Positions 25,631-35,730 of a stretch of 64,000 nt of DNA are shown here, piece after piece. The translations under genes were made by a program, and so were the position numbers. The stretch's first letter is position 1. Every line of letters begins with the position of its first letter. A model generated the notes under the pieces. It was not told the origin of the DNA and searched no databases. It was given only the letters and a program-made list of their open reading frames with translations. The DNA lies in NCBI RefSeq assembly GCF_020329435.1, contig NZ_JAGKJK010000001.1, positions 434,001 through 498,000 of the forward strand, read 5' to 3'. Source of the DNA: Bradyrhizobium hereditatis. Lineage in GTDB: Bacteria; Pseudomonadota; Alphaproteobacteria; Rhizobiales; Xanthobacteraceae.

Positions 25631-28600
25631 ATGATCGGTTTGGTTCGCGCCACAGTGATTTGCGCCACGCTGGCGCTTGGCCTGACGGCGGCCGGGGCCG
25701 CGGACAAGGCGTTCAAGCGCGACGAGCTGGCCGATTCGGCCGTGAAGCTGGAGGCCCAGATCAAGAGCGAGGCCGGGCCGGTCGCAAAATCCTCCGCGAC
25801 CCTGCGGGCCGATGCCGACGCCGCCTTCAGGCGCTCCGACTTCCGCGCGGGGTTGCAGATCCTGGGCCAGATCGCCGCCACCACGCCGGAAGACAGCGCC
25901 AACTGGCTAAAGCTCGCCAAGACCGTTTTCCAGATCCGCGCCGCCAGCTCCAGCGAACAGACCTTCCTGTATGAGCGCGCTGCTACCGCCGCCTACATCG
26001 CCTATCAGCGCGCCGGCAACCAGGCCGAGGAGGCCGATGCACTGGCCGTGCTGGGACGGGCGATGTCCGAGCGCAAGCTGTGGCGTCCGGCGCTCGACAG
26101 CTTGCGGATGTCGCTCGATATGCGCGAGGTCGCCGAGGTTCGCGGCCAGTATGAGAAGATGCGCGATCAGCACGGCTTCCGGCTGCTCGATTATAGTGTC
26201 GATTCCGACGGCGCCTCGCCGCGCGCCTGCTTCCAGTTCTCCGAAGAGCTCGCCAAGCGGGTCGACTTCACGCCATTTGTGGCGCAGGCCGGCACCGACA
26301 AGCCGGCGCTGACGAGCGAGGGCAAGCAGCTCTGCGTCGACGGGCTAAAGCACGGCGAACGCTACAACATCAATCTTCGCGCCGGCCTGCCGTCGACGGT
26401 GAAGGAGACGCTGCCGAAGTCGGCCGAATTCAACATCTATGTCCGCGACCGCAAGCCGTTCGTGCGCTTCACAGGCCGGGCCTATGTTCTGCCGCGCACC
26501 GGCCAGCGCGGCATTCCGCTGGTCAGCGTCAACACGCCCTCCGTGGACGTCAACGTGTTCCGCATCGGCGACCGCAACCTGATCAACACGGTGGTGGACA
26601 GCGACTTCCAGAAGGCGCTCTCGAGCTATCAGCTCTCCGATCTCGGCAACGAGCGCGGCGTCAAGGTCTGGTCCGGCGAGCTCGCGACTGCCTCGACGCT
26701 GAACCAGGACGTCGTGACCGCTTTCCCGGTCGACCAGGCGCTCGGCGATCTGCAGCCTGGCGTCTATGTGATGACGGCCGCGGCCAAGGGTCCCGGCAGC
26801 AGCGGCGACGATGACGGTTCGCTGGCGACGCAATGGTTCATCGTCTCCGACATGGGCCTGACGGCGTTTTCCGGCAATGACGGCATCCACGTCTTCGTCA
26901 ATTCGCTGGCGTCGACCGAACCGGTCGCGAAGGCCGAAGTGCGGCTGGTCGCGCGCAACAACGAGATCCTGGCGACCCGCAAGACCGACGATGCCGGCCA
27001 TGTGCTGTTCGAGGCTGGCCTCGCGCGCGGCGAGGGCGGGTTGTCGCCGGCGCTCCTCACGGTCGTGAGCGAGAAGGCCGACTACGCATTCCTCAGCCTG
27101 AAGACCAACGCCTTCGACCTCACCGACCGCGGCGTGTCGGGGCGGGTGATGCCTCCCGGCGCCGATGCCTTCGTCTATGCCGAGCGCGGGGTCTATCGCT
27201 CGAACGAGACCGTCTATCTGACCGCGCTGCTGCGCGACGGGCAGGGCAACGCCATGGCCGGCGGACCGCTGACGCTGGTGATCGAGCGGCCTGACGGTGT
27301 CGAGTTCCGCCGCGCCGTGCTGCCGGATCAGGGTGCGGGCGGGCGCTCCTTGGCAGTGCCGCTCAATTCCGCGGTGCCGACCGGGACGTGGCGGGTGCGG
27401 GCCTTTACCGATCCGAAGGGCTCCACCGTCGGCGAGACCACATTCATGGTCGAGGACTACATCCCCGAACGCATCGAGTTCGATATCTCGGCCAAGGAGA
27501 AGGTGATCAAGGCCGAGGCTCCGGTTGAACTGAAAGTCGCCGGCAAATTCCTCTATGGCGCGCCGGCCTCGGGCCTGCAGCTCGAAGGCGACATGCTGGT
27601 TGCGCCGGCAGCCGCCGGGCGCCCGGGCTATCCCGGTTATCAGTTCGGCGTCGCGGACGAAGAAAGCGCCTCCAACGAGCGCACCCCGATCGACAACCTG
27701 CCGGAGGCCGACGCCAACGGCGTTGCGATCTTCCCGGTGTCGCTCGCCAAGGCGCCGACGTCGACACGGCCACAGGAGGCACAGATCTTCATCCGCATGG
27801 TGGAGGCCGGCGGCCGCGCTGTCGAGCGCAAGCTCGTGTTGCCGGTGGCGCCAACGTCGGCGCTGATCGGCATCAAGCCGCTGTTCGGCGACAAGAGCGT
27901 CGCAGAGGGCGACAAGGCCGAGTTCGACGTCATCTTCGTCAGCCCGGAAGGTAAGCAATTGGCGCGCGATGGCCTGCGCTATGAACTCCTCAAAATAGAG
28001 TCCCGATATCAGTGGTATCGCCAGAACTCGTCCTGGGAATATGAGCCGGTCAAGTCAACCAAGCGCGTCGCTGACGGCGATCTGACGCTGACATCAGACA
28101 AGGCGGCGCGGGTATCTGTCTCGCCGGAGCCAGGCCGCTATCGCCTCGACGTCAAGTCGACCGAAGCGGATGGTCCGGTCACGTCCGTGCAGTTCGACGT
28201 CGGCTGGTACTCCGACGGTAGCGCCGACACGCCGGACCTTCTGGAAACCTCGATCGACAAGCCGGAATACGCCTCCGGCGATACGATGGTGGTGTCGGTC
28301 AATGCGCGCACCGCCGGCAAGCTGACGGTCCACGTGCTCGGCGACCGGCTGCTGACGACGCAGACCGTCGACGTCAAGGAAGGCACCCAGCAGGTCAAGC
28401 TCACCGTCGGCAGGGACTGGGGCACCGGTGCCTATGTGCTGGCGACGCTGCGCCGTCCGCTCGATGCGGCCGCCCTGCGCATGCCCGGTCGCGCGATCGG
28501 CTTGAAATGGTTCAGCATCGACAAAAAGACGCGCACCTTGCAGGTCGCCCTGTCGCCGCCGCCGCTGGTTCGTCCCGGCACCCGCTTGAAGATCCCGGTG

Positions 28601-30844
28601 AAGCTTGGCGGGCTCAATCCGGGCGAGGACGCCAAGATTGTCGTCGCCGCGGTCGACGTCGGCATCCTCAATCTGACCAATTACAAGCCGCCGGCGCCCG
28701 ATGATTACTATCTTGGCCAGCGTCGCCTGACGGCCGAGATCCGCGACCTCTATGGCCAGTTGATTGACGGCATGCAGGGCACCCGCGGCCAGATCCGCAC
28801 CGGCGGTGATACCGCCGGCGCAGAGCTGCAGGGCTCGCCCCCCACGCAAAAACCGCTCGCGCTCTATTCCGGCATCGTCACGGTCGGAGCCGACGGCACC
28901 GCCGAGATCGGCTTCGACATTCCGGAGTTCGCCGGCACCGCCCGCGTCATGGCGGTGGCATGGACTGCGAGCAAGCTTGGTCGCGCCACGATCGATGTCA
29001 CCGTGCGCGATCCCGTGGTGCTGACGGCAACCCTGCCGCGCTTCCTGCTCAACGGCGACAAGGGCACGATGAGTTTTGACCTCGACAATGTCGAGGGCGC
29101 GCCCGGGGATTACAGCATCAGCGTGAAGACCTCGGGCCCGGTGAAAGTAACGGGCAATCCGACTACCACCATGAAGCTGGCCGCCAAGCAGCGGACCTCG
29201 ATGTCGCTCGCGCTCGACGCCGGCGGCGCCGGCACCGCCAATATCGATGTCGATATCAAGGGTCCGAACGGCCTGACCCTGGCGCGGCATTATGCGCTCG
29301 ATGTCAAGGCGGCGACGCAGGTGCTCGCGCGGCGCTCGATCCGGACATTGGCAAAGGGCGAGAGCCTGACGCTAAGCCCGGACATGTTCTCCGATCTCGT
29401 GTCGGGCACCGGCAGCGTGTCGCTGTCGGTCAGCCTCTCCACGGCGCTCGATGCGGCGACCATTTTGAAGGCTCTGGATCGCTATCCGAATGGATGCTCG
29501 GAGCAGATCACCAGCCGCGCGATGCCGCTGCTCTATGTCAACGACCTCGCGGCCGGCGCGCATCTGGCGATGGATACCGCCGTCGACCAGCGCATCAAGG
29601 ACGCGATCGAACGCCTGCTGGCGCGGCAAGGTTCGAACGGCTCGTTCGGCCTGTGGTCGGCGGGCGGTGAAGACGCCTGGCTCGACGCCTACGTCACCGA
29701 CTTCCTGACCCGCGCCCGTGAGAAGGGCTTTGCGGTGCCGGACGTGCTGTTCAAGAACGCGCTCGACCGCATCAGGAATTCGGTGGTCAACGCGAATGAG
29801 CCGGAAAAGGACGGCGGCCGCGACTTGGCCTACGGGCTCTACGTGCTCGCTCGCAACGGCGCGGCACCGATCGGCGATCTCCGCTATCTCGCCGACACCA
29901 AGCTGAACAATCTTGCGACGCCAATCGCGAAATCGCAGTTGGCGGCGGCGCTGGCCCTGGTCGGCGACAAGACGCGGGCCGAGCGGGTCTATGCTGCGGC
30001 GCTGGAAGCGCTGGCGCCAAAACCCGTGTTCGAGTTCGGTCGTGTCGACTACGGCTCGCAGCTGCGCGATGCGGCGGCGCTGGTCTCGCTCGCGAGCGAA
30101 GGCAACGCGCCGCGTGCGACGCTGACGCAGGCCGTCGCACGCGTCGAAGCGGCGCGGGGGCTCACGCCCTACACCTCGACGCAGGAGAATGCGTGGATGG
30201 TATTGGCTGCGCGGGCGCTGTCGAAGGAGACATTGTCGCTCGACGTCGATGGATCGCCGGTCAAGGCCGCCGTCTATCGCAGCTACAAGGCCGAGACGGT
30301 GGCCGGCAAGCCGGTCAAGATCACCAACACCGGTGACGCGCCGGTGCAGGCGGTGGTCTCGGTCTCGGGATCTCCGATCACGCCGGAGCCTGCGGCGTCC
30401 AACGGCTTCAAGATCGAGCGCAATTACTTCACGCTCGACGGCAAGCCGGCCGATGTCACCAAGGCCAAGCAGAATGATCGCTTCGCGGTGGTGTTGAAGA
30501 TCACCGAGGCCAAGCCGGAATACGGACACATCATGGTGGCCGACTATCTGCCGGCCGGCCTCGAGATCGATAACCCGCGCCTGGTGTCGTCGGGTGATAG
30601 TGGCACCCTGGACTGGATCGAGGACGGCGAGGAGCCCGAGCATACCGAGTTCCGCGACGACCGCTTCACGGCGGCGATCGAGCGCGCCAGTGACGACCAG
30701 TCGGTGTTCACGGTGGCCTATATCGTGCGCGCCGTTTCGCCTGGCAAATACGTGTTGCCGCAGGCCTATGTCGAGGACATGTACAACCCCTCGCGCTACG
30801 GCCGCACCGGCACCGGCTCGGTTGAGGTGCGTCCGGCGAAATGA
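25631..30844 (+). CDS. yfhM: bacterial alpha-2-macroglobulin family protein with intact thioester motif
   Basis: Very large (1737 residues) periplasmic protease-trap protein, the bacterial relative of alpha-2-macroglobulin. It has a signal peptide (about residues 1-23, no lipobox cysteine, unlike the E. coli lipoprotein). A helical N-terminal segment and a series of macroglobulin beta domains follow. A thioester domain carries the reactive CSEQ motif at residues 1289-1292 (YPNGCSEQITS). The start at 25631 has AAGGAG upstream. It is coupled by ATGA overlap to the PBP1C gene, the pairing known in other Proteobacteria, and is thought to protect the envelope when peptidoglycan is breached. Confidence 0.92.
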   Translation: MIGLVRATVICATLALGLTAAGAADKAFKRDELADSAVKLEAQIKSEAGPVAKSSATLRADADAAFRRSDFRAGLQILGQIAATTPEDSANWLKLAKTVFQIRAASSSEQTFLYERAATAAYIAYQRAGNQAEEADALAVLGRAMSERKLWRPALDSLRMSLDMREVAEVRGQYEKMRDQHGFRLLDYSVDSDGASPRACFQFSEELAKRVDFTPFVAQAGTDKPALTSEGKQLCVDGLKHGERYNINLRAGLPSTVKETLPKSAEFNIYVRDRKPFVRFTGRAYVLPRTGQRGIPLVSVNTPSVDVNVFRIGDRNLINTVVDSDFQKALSSYQLSDLGNERGVKVWSGELATASTLNQDVVTAFPVDQALGDLQPGVYVMTAAAKGPGSSGDDDGSLATQWFIVSDMGLTAFSGNDGIHVFVNSLASTEPVAKAEVRLVARNNEILATRKTDDAGHVLFEAGLARGEGGLSPALLTVVSEKADYAFLSLKTNAFDLTDRGVSGRVMPPGADAFVYAERGVYRSNETVYLTALLRDGQGNAMAGGPLTLVIERPDGVEFRRAVLPDQGAGGRSLAVPLNSAVPTGTWRVRAFTDPKGSTVGETTFMVEDYIPERIEFDISAKEKVIKAEAPVELKVAGKFLYGAPASGLQLEGDMLVAPAAAGRPGYPGYQFGVADEESASNERTPIDNLPEADANGVAIFPVSLAKAPTSTRPQEAQIFIRMVEAGGRAVERKLVLPVAPTSALIGIKPLFGDKSVAEGDKAEFDVIFVSPEGKQLARDGLRYELLKIESRYQWYRQNSSWEYEPVKSTKRVADGDLTLTSDKAARVSVSPEPGRYRLDVKSTEADGPVTSVQFDVGWYSDGSADTPDLLETSIDKPEYASGDTMVVSVNARTAGKLTVHVLGDRLLTTQTVDVKEGTQQVKLTVGRDWGTGAYVLATLRRPLDAAALRMPGRAIGLKWFSIDKKTRTLQVALSPPPLVRPGTRLKIPVKLGGLNPGEDAKIVVAAVDVGILNLTNYKPPAPDDYYLGQRRLTAEIRDLYGQLIDGMQGTRGQIRTGGDTAGAELQGSPPTQKPLALYSGIVTVGADGTAEIGFDIPEFAGTARVMAVAWTASKLGRATIDVTVRDPVVLTATLPRFLLNGDKGTMSFDLDNVEGAPGDYSISVKTSGPVKVTGNPTTTMKLAAKQRTSMSLALDAGGAGTANIDVDIKGPNGLTLARHYALDVKAATQVLARRSIRTLAKGESLTLSPDMFSDLVSGTGSVSLSVSLSTALDAATILKALDRYPNGCSEQITSRAMPLLYVNDLAAGAHLAMDTAVDQRIKDAIERLLARQGSNGSFGLWSAGGEDAWLDAYVTDFLTRAREKGFAVPDVLFKNALDRIRNSVVNANEPEKDGGRDLAYGLYVLARNGAAPIGDLRYLADTKLNNLATPIAKSQLAAALALVGDKTRAERVYAAALEALAPKPVFEFGRVDYGSQLRDAAALVSLASEGNAPRATLTQAVARVEAARGLTPYTSTQENAWMVLAARALSKETLSLDVDGSPVKAAVYRSYKAETVAGKPVKITNTGDAPVQAVVSVSGSPITPEPAASNGFKIERNYFTLDGKPADVTKAKQNDRFAVVLKITEAKPEYGHIMVADYLPAGLEIDNPRLVSSGDSGTLDWIEDGEEPEHTEFRDDRFTAAIERASDDQSVFTVAYIVRAVSPGKYVLPQAYVEDMYNPSRYGRTGTGSVEVRPAK

Positions 30845-32991
30845 GCGAACAGCTGCGCCAACAACAGGAAAACGTGGATGGCCGGGGCAAGCCCGGCCAT
30901 GACGGCGTTGGAAATGGGCGCCGCCGCTTTTTTCGGATCGCGGTCAGTCTCGCCTTCATCCTCATCGTACTCACGACCGCCTTCACCGGCTGGGTCGCCT
31001 CGCTCGGGTCGTTGCCGCTGGAGCAGGCGCGCAAGGTCTCGACGACCGTCGTCGACCGCAACAGCAAACTGTTGCGCGCTTATGCGATGGCAGACGGACG
31101 GTGGCGGCTGCCGGTCGAGGCGAAGACCGCGGTCGATCCCACCTATCTCAAGCTGCTGCTCGCTTATGAAGATCGACGCTTCTGGTCGCATGGCGGCGTC
31201 GATCCGCTGGCGCTCGGACGCGCGGCGCTGCAGTTCGCTGGCAACGGCCATATCGTTTCCGGCGGCTCGACGATCACGATGCAACTGGCGCGGCTGATGG
31301 AGCCGCGGCGCGAGCGCTCGGTCTATGCGAAACTCCGCCAGATGGTGCGCGCGGTTCAGCTTGAACAGCAACTGAGCAAGGACGAAATCCTCGATCTCTA
31401 TCTGGCATTGGCCCCGTTCGGCGGCAACCTCGAAGGCATCCGCGCTGCTTCCATCGGATATTTCGGCAAGGAGCCGAAGCGGCTTTCACTAGCGGAGGCA
31501 GCCCTTCTGGTCGCGCTGCCGCAGTCCCCGGAACGCCGCCGGCTCGATCGTCATCCGGAAGCGGCGCGGGCTGCGCGCGATCGCGTGCTGGCGCGGATGG
31601 TCGAGGATGGCGTGGTGTCGAAGGAGGACGCGGCGCAGGCCAAAGCGGCCCCCGTGCCGCGGCTGCGCAAGCCGATGCCGATCTTGGCGCCGCATTCCTC
31701 CGATGCCGCGATGGTGACGGTAAAGGATACGCCGCTGATCAAGCTGACGCTGGATTCGAGCTTGCAGAAAACGCTCGAAGCGTTGGCGCACGACCGCGCG
31801 TTGGCGCAAGGGCCCGACATATCGGTCGCGATCATCGCGGTCGACAATGAAAGCGGCGACGTGCTGGCCCGCGTCGGCTCATCCGACTATTTCGACGAAC
31901 GGCGTGCCGGGCAGGTCGACATGACGCGCGCGGTGCGCTCGCCGGGCTCGACGCTAAAGCCGTTCATCTATGGCCTCGCGTTCGAGGACGGCTTTGTGCA
32001 TCCGGAAAGCCTGATCGACGACCGGCCCATTCGTTTCGGATCCTATGCGCCGGAAAATTTCGACATGACGTTTCAGGGTACGGTGCCGGTGCGCAAGGCG
32101 CTGCAGCTCTCGCTGAACGTGCCGGCGATCGCGCTGCTGGATCGCGTCGGCTCCAGCCGGTTGTCGTCGCGGCTGAAGCAGGCCGGAGGCAACCTCGTGC
32201 TGCCCCGGGATGAGGCGCCGGGCCTTGCGATGGGATTGGGTGGCGTCGGCGTCACATTGCAGGATCTGGCGCAGCTCTACGCCGGGCTGGCGCGGCTCGG
32301 CGCGGCGAAACCGCTGCGCGAAATCATGCTCGCCAAGGATGATCGCGAGCCGCTGCGGTTGATGGACCAGGCTGCCGCCTGGCAGGTCGGCAATGTACTG
32401 CTCGGCACGCCGCCGCCGGAAAACGGCGTGCATAGCAAGATCGCCTTCAAGACCGGTACCAGCTACGGCTATCGCGATGCGTGGTCGGTCGGCTTCGACG
32501 GCCGCATCACCATCGGCGTGTGGGTCGGGCGTCCCGATGGCGCGCCGGTGCCGGGACTCGTCGGCCGCACCGCGGCCGCGCCGATCCTGTTCGATGCCTT
32601 TGCGCGCACCGGCAAGATCCCGGCGGCACTGCCGAAGGCGCCGAAGGGCGCGCTGATTGCCGGCAATGCCAAGCTGCCGCTGCCGCTCAAGCGCTTCCGC
32701 CCCGTCGGCGAACTGATCCGCACCGGCAGCGATCAGATGCCGCGCATCCAGTTTCCGCTGAACGGCTCGCGGATCGATGTCGATCGTTCAGATGGCGGGC
32801 AGGGCGCACCAATGCCGGTCAAGGTTGCCGGCGGCGTGCTGCCGCTGACCATCATGGTCAACGGTACTTCGGTCGGCGAGATCGACAGCCGTCGCCAGCG
32901 CCTGGTCGATCCGCCGGGACCGGGCTTTGCCCGGCTGACGGTGATCGACGCGACGGGGGCGGCCGATACCGTGGTCATACGGGTACAGTGA
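30841..32991 (+). CDS. pbpC: penicillin-binding protein 1C
   Basis: Bifunctional peptidoglycan synthase of class A, 716 residues, with one N-terminal membrane helix (about 35-55). The glycosyltransferase domain has EDRRFWSHGGVD and GGSTITMQLARL. The transpeptidase domain has the SxxK nucleophile in GSTLKP (Ser370, Lys373), the SLN box (SLNVPA) and KTGTS. A C-terminal beta domain of the PBP1C type follows. The four-base overlap with the macroglobulin gene means the two are co-translated. Confidence 0.92.
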   Translation: MSEQLRQQQENVDGRGKPGHDGVGNGRRRFFRIAVSLAFILIVLTTAFTGWVASLGSLPLEQARKVSTTVVDRNSKLLRAYAMADGRWRLPVEAKTAVDPTYLKLLLAYEDRRFWSHGGVDPLALGRAALQFAGNGHIVSGGSTITMQLARLMEPRRERSVYAKLRQMVRAVQLEQQLSKDEILDLYLALAPFGGNLEGIRAASIGYFGKEPKRLSLAEAALLVALPQSPERRRLDRHPEAARAARDRVLARMVEDGVVSKEDAAQAKAAPVPRLRKPMPILAPHSSDAAMVTVKDTPLIKLTLDSSLQKTLEALAHDRALAQGPDISVAIIAVDNESGDVLARVGSSDYFDERRAGQVDMTRAVRSPGSTLKPFIYGLAFEDGFVHPESLIDDRPIRFGSYAPENFDMTFQGTVPVRKALQLSLNVPAIALLDRVGSSRLSSRLKQAGGNLVLPRDEAPGLAMGLGGVGVTLQDLAQLYAGLARLGAAKPLREIMLAKDDREPLRLMDQAAAWQVGNVLLGTPPPENGVHSKIAFKTGTSYGYRDAWSVGFDGRITIGVWVGRPDGAPVPGLVGRTAAAPILFDAFARTGKIPAALPKAPKGALIAGNAKLPLPLKRFRPVGELIRTGSDQMPRIQFPLNGSRIDVDRSDGGQGAPMPVKVAGGVLPLTIMVNGTSVGEIDSRRQRLVDPPGPGFARLTVIDATGAADTVVIRVQ

Positions 32992-33015
32992 GGAAAAACC
33001 CTCTGTTGACCACGG
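32969..33015. terminator. inverted repeat after pbpC
   Basis: CCGTGGTCA (32969-32977, inside the pbpC end) pairs with TGACCACGG (33007-33015). The 9-bp stem is perfect but the loop is 29 bases and no T-run follows, so termination is only possible. Confidence 0.3.
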
Positions 33016-33068
33016 CTTAGGGGATTTGCGGTGTTGTTTGCAGTGCGGTTTCAGCGTATGCGAGCAGC

Positions 33069-34811
33069 ATGGTCGAAACCTTGCACCCCCCACGCTTCGG
33101 AGCGGGCCAACAGCCTGTAAAACCTGCGCATTCTGGCCGCAGGGTCGCTGCTGTGTTCGACTTTGCGACCGCGAACCATTTGCGCACCATCCTGTTCCTG
33201 GTGCTTTGCGGCATCGTGCTGTTCCTGCCCGGTTTCTTCAACATTCCCGCGATTGACCGCGACGAGGCGCGGTTCGCGCAGGCAACTAAGCAGATGGTCG
33301 AAAGCGGCGATTTCGTCGACATCCGCTTTCAGGACGACGTCCGCTACAAGAAGCCGGTCGGCATTTATTGGCTGCAGGCGGCGGTCGTCGAAACGGCTTC
33401 CTCGCTCGGCTTGCCGCGCGCGCAGCTGCGCATCTGGCTCTACCGGATTCCTTCCCTGATCGGCGCCATCGGCGCGGTTCTCCTGACTTACTGGGCGGCG
33501 CTCGCCTTCGTCACGCGGCGCGGGGCAGCGCTGGCGGCGCTGATGATGTGCGCCTCCGTCCTGCTCGGCGTCGAGGCGCGGCTCGCCAAGACCGACGCGA
33601 TGTTGCTGCTAACCGTCGTTGCCGCGATGGGCGCGATGGCGAGGGTCTACCTGTCCTGGCAGCGTGGCGAGGATCCGGCGCGCCCGCCCTGGGCGGCGCC
33701 CGCGATCTTCTGGACCGCGCTGGCCGGCGGCATCCTGCTCAAGGGGCCGCTGATCCTGATGTTCGTCGGACTGACCATCGTGGCGCTCGCGATCCTCGAC
33801 CGTTCCGCGGCGTGGCTTTGGCGGCTTCGCCCGGTATGGGGGCTGATGTGGACGCTGGTGCTGGTCCTGCCATGGTTCGTGGCGATCTTCTGGCGGGCAG
33901 GCGAGCAGTTCTTCTCCAATTCGCTCGGCGGCGACATGCTGAGCAAGATTGGCGCGCAGGAATCCCATGGCGCGCCGCCCGGCCTTTATCTCCTGCTGTT
34001 CTGGGTCACGTTCTGGCCGGGCGCGGCACTGGCCGGAATGGCGGCGCCCGCGGTATGGCGCGCGCGGCGCGAGCCTGGCGCGCAATATCTGCTGGCATGG
34101 CTGGTCCCGTCATGGATCGTGTTCGAACTGGTGTTGACCAAGTTGCCGCACTACGTGCTGCCGCTCTATCCGGCGATCGCGATCCTCACCGCCGGCGCGC
34201 TTGAGCGCCGCGTGCTGTCGCGGTCCTGGCTGATGCGCGGCGCGGCATGGTGGTTTGCGATTCCGGCGCTGGCGTCAGTGATCGCGGTCGCCGGCGCCAT
34301 CAAGCTGACGCACTACCCGGCGTTCCCGGCCTGGCCTTTCCTGGCGGCTTCGATGATCTTCGGGCTGATCGCCTGGTGGATGTTCGAGGACAGCCGCGCC
34401 GAGCGCTCGCTGCTCAATGCCGTGGTCGCAGCGATGTTTCTGGCGATCGGAATCTACGGCATCGTGATGCCGTCGCTGACAGCGATGTTTCCGAGCGCCG
34501 AGATCGCGCGCGCCCTTCGCAACGTCGTCTGCGTCGGGCCGAAGGCGGCTGCGGCGGGCTTCCACGAGCCGAGCCTTGTTTTCATGACCGGCACCGGCAC
34601 GCTGCTGACCGATGGATCGGGCGCGGCCGATTTCCTGGGGCAGGGCAGTTGCCGCTTCGCGCTGATCGAGTCACGCACCGAGCGCGCCTTCGTGCAGCGC
34701 GCCGAGGCGATCGAGCTGCGCTACAACGTCGCCAAACGCATCGAGGGCTATAATATCTCTCAAGGCAAGGCGATCTCGATCGCCATCTTCCGCTCGGAAG
34801 GAACGGAGTAA
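33069..34811 (+). CDS. GT39/ArnT-like glycosyltransferase
   Basis: A 580-residue inner-membrane GT-C enzyme of the PMT_2/ArnT type, which moves a sugar from undecaprenyl phosphate to lipid A or another envelope acceptor. The first periplasmic loop carries the conserved acidic motif IDRDEARFAQATKQM followed by FQDDVRYKKPVGIYW. About eleven transmembrane segments and a C-terminal periplasmic domain follow. Together with the GT2 and LAB_N genes downstream it forms a plausible lipid-A glycosylation pathway. Confidence 0.85.
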   Translation: MVETLHPPRFGAGQQPVKPAHSGRRVAAVFDFATANHLRTILFLVLCGIVLFLPGFFNIPAIDRDEARFAQATKQMVESGDFVDIRFQDDVRYKKPVGIYWLQAAVVETASSLGLPRAQLRIWLYRIPSLIGAIGAVLLTYWAALAFVTRRGAALAALMMCASVLLGVEARLAKTDAMLLLTVVAAMGAMARVYLSWQRGEDPARPPWAAPAIFWTALAGGILLKGPLILMFVGLTIVALAILDRSAAWLWRLRPVWGLMWTLVLVLPWFVAIFWRAGEQFFSNSLGGDMLSKIGAQESHGAPPGLYLLLFWVTFWPGAALAGMAAPAVWRARREPGAQYLLAWLVPSWIVFELVLTKLPHYVLPLYPAIAILTAGALERRVLSRSWLMRGAAWWFAIPALASVIAVAGAIKLTHYPAFPAWPFLAASMIFGLIAWWMFEDSRAERSLLNAVVAAMFLAIGIYGIVMPSLTAMFPSAEIARALRNVVCVGPKAAAAGFHEPSLVFMTGTGTLLTDGSGAADFLGQGSCRFALIESRTERAFVQRAEAIELRYNVAKRIEGYNISQGKAISIAIFRSEGTE

Positions 34812-34812
34812 G

Positions 34813-35658
34813 ATGGCTGGGAGGGCCCTCGTCAGCGATTCCCAGAACTACTTTGCGCGCTTTGCGACGCTGAGCTGGCTGTCGCTGGCGCAGCTCGTGC
34901 GCTCGCCGTCGCATTCGCGGCGCGCGGAAGCCGGGCGACGAGCGGCGCGGCACGTGGTGTGGCTGACCGCAGGGCTCGGCGCCGCGATCATCGTGCTGAT
35001 GTATGCGATCGATGCCTGGGAAATCGCTCAGATGCCGAAGCGCGGCACGCCCTCGCTGTGGTGGGTTCGCATCATCACCGATTTCGGCAAAGACGAATAT
35101 GTGCTGGCGGTGCTCGGCGGATTGCTGATTGCGGTCGCGCTCGCCGCGCCCGCCTTGCGCGGCATTCAGCGATCGCTGCTGCTCGGTCTCGGGACGCGGC
35201 TGCAATTCCTCTTCCTTGCAGTAGCCGTTTCCGCGCTTGTGACTGAAGTGCTGAAATACAGCGTCGGCCGCGGCAGGCCCTTTGTCGGCGGCGAGGCCAA
35301 TGCCTTCCTCTTCTCGCATTTTGCAGGACATCCGGCCTATTACAGTTTTCCCTCCGGGCATGCCACGACCGCCTTTGCGCTCGCATTCGCGGTGTCGTCG
35401 CTCTGGCCGGGCATGCGGTTTGCGATGGCCGTCTATGCCGTGATCATCGCCGGCACCCGCCTGGTGCTGCTGGCGCATCACCCGAGCGACGTCGTCGCCG
35501 GCGCGCTGGTCGGCATTATTGGCGCGATGTTCGTTCGCTACTGGTTTGCGGCCCGCAGGCTGGGGTTTGCGATTCAGCGCGACGGCAGCATTGTGCCGCT
35601 AGTCGGGCCCTCTTCGGGGCGCCTCAAAAGGGTTGCCCGCGGCGCTTTCGCCCCATAA
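34813..35658 (+). CDS. PAP2 family membrane phosphatase
   Basis: A 281-residue integral membrane phosphatase with all three PAP2 signature boxes: KYSVGRGRPF, FPSGHATT and the third motif ending LLAHHPSDVVAG. Such enzymes dephosphorylate undecaprenyl pyrophosphate, lipid A or phosphatidyl lipids on the periplasmic face. It starts one base after the GT39 stop, so the two are co-translated and may act on the same lipid substrate. LpxE-like and BacA-like roles cannot be separated here. Confidence 0.85.
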   Translation: MAGRALVSDSQNYFARFATLSWLSLAQLVRSPSHSRRAEAGRRAARHVVWLTAGLGAAIIVLMYAIDAWEIAQMPKRGTPSLWWVRIITDFGKDEYVLAVLGGLLIAVALAAPALRGIQRSLLLGLGTRLQFLFLAVAVSALVTEVLKYSVGRGRPFVGGEANAFLFSHFAGHPAYYSFPSGHATTAFALAFAVSSLWPGMRFAMAVYAVIIAGTRLVLLAHHPSDVVAGALVGIIGAMFVRYWFAARRLGFAIQRDGSIVPLVGPSSGRLKRVARGAFAP

Positions 35659-35730
35659 AAGCGGACGCCGCCAGACGGCCCGATAGGCCCGGTTCCGAGC
35701 CCTTTTCAAACCAACCAGACGAGTGCCGAT

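Noticed and set aside
26345..30643. Three long minus-strand frames (26345-27958, 28094-29290, 29372-30643)
   Set aside because: All lie opposite the alpha-2-macroglobulin gene, whose protein is clearly conserved; composition of the antisense frames is that of shadow translation.
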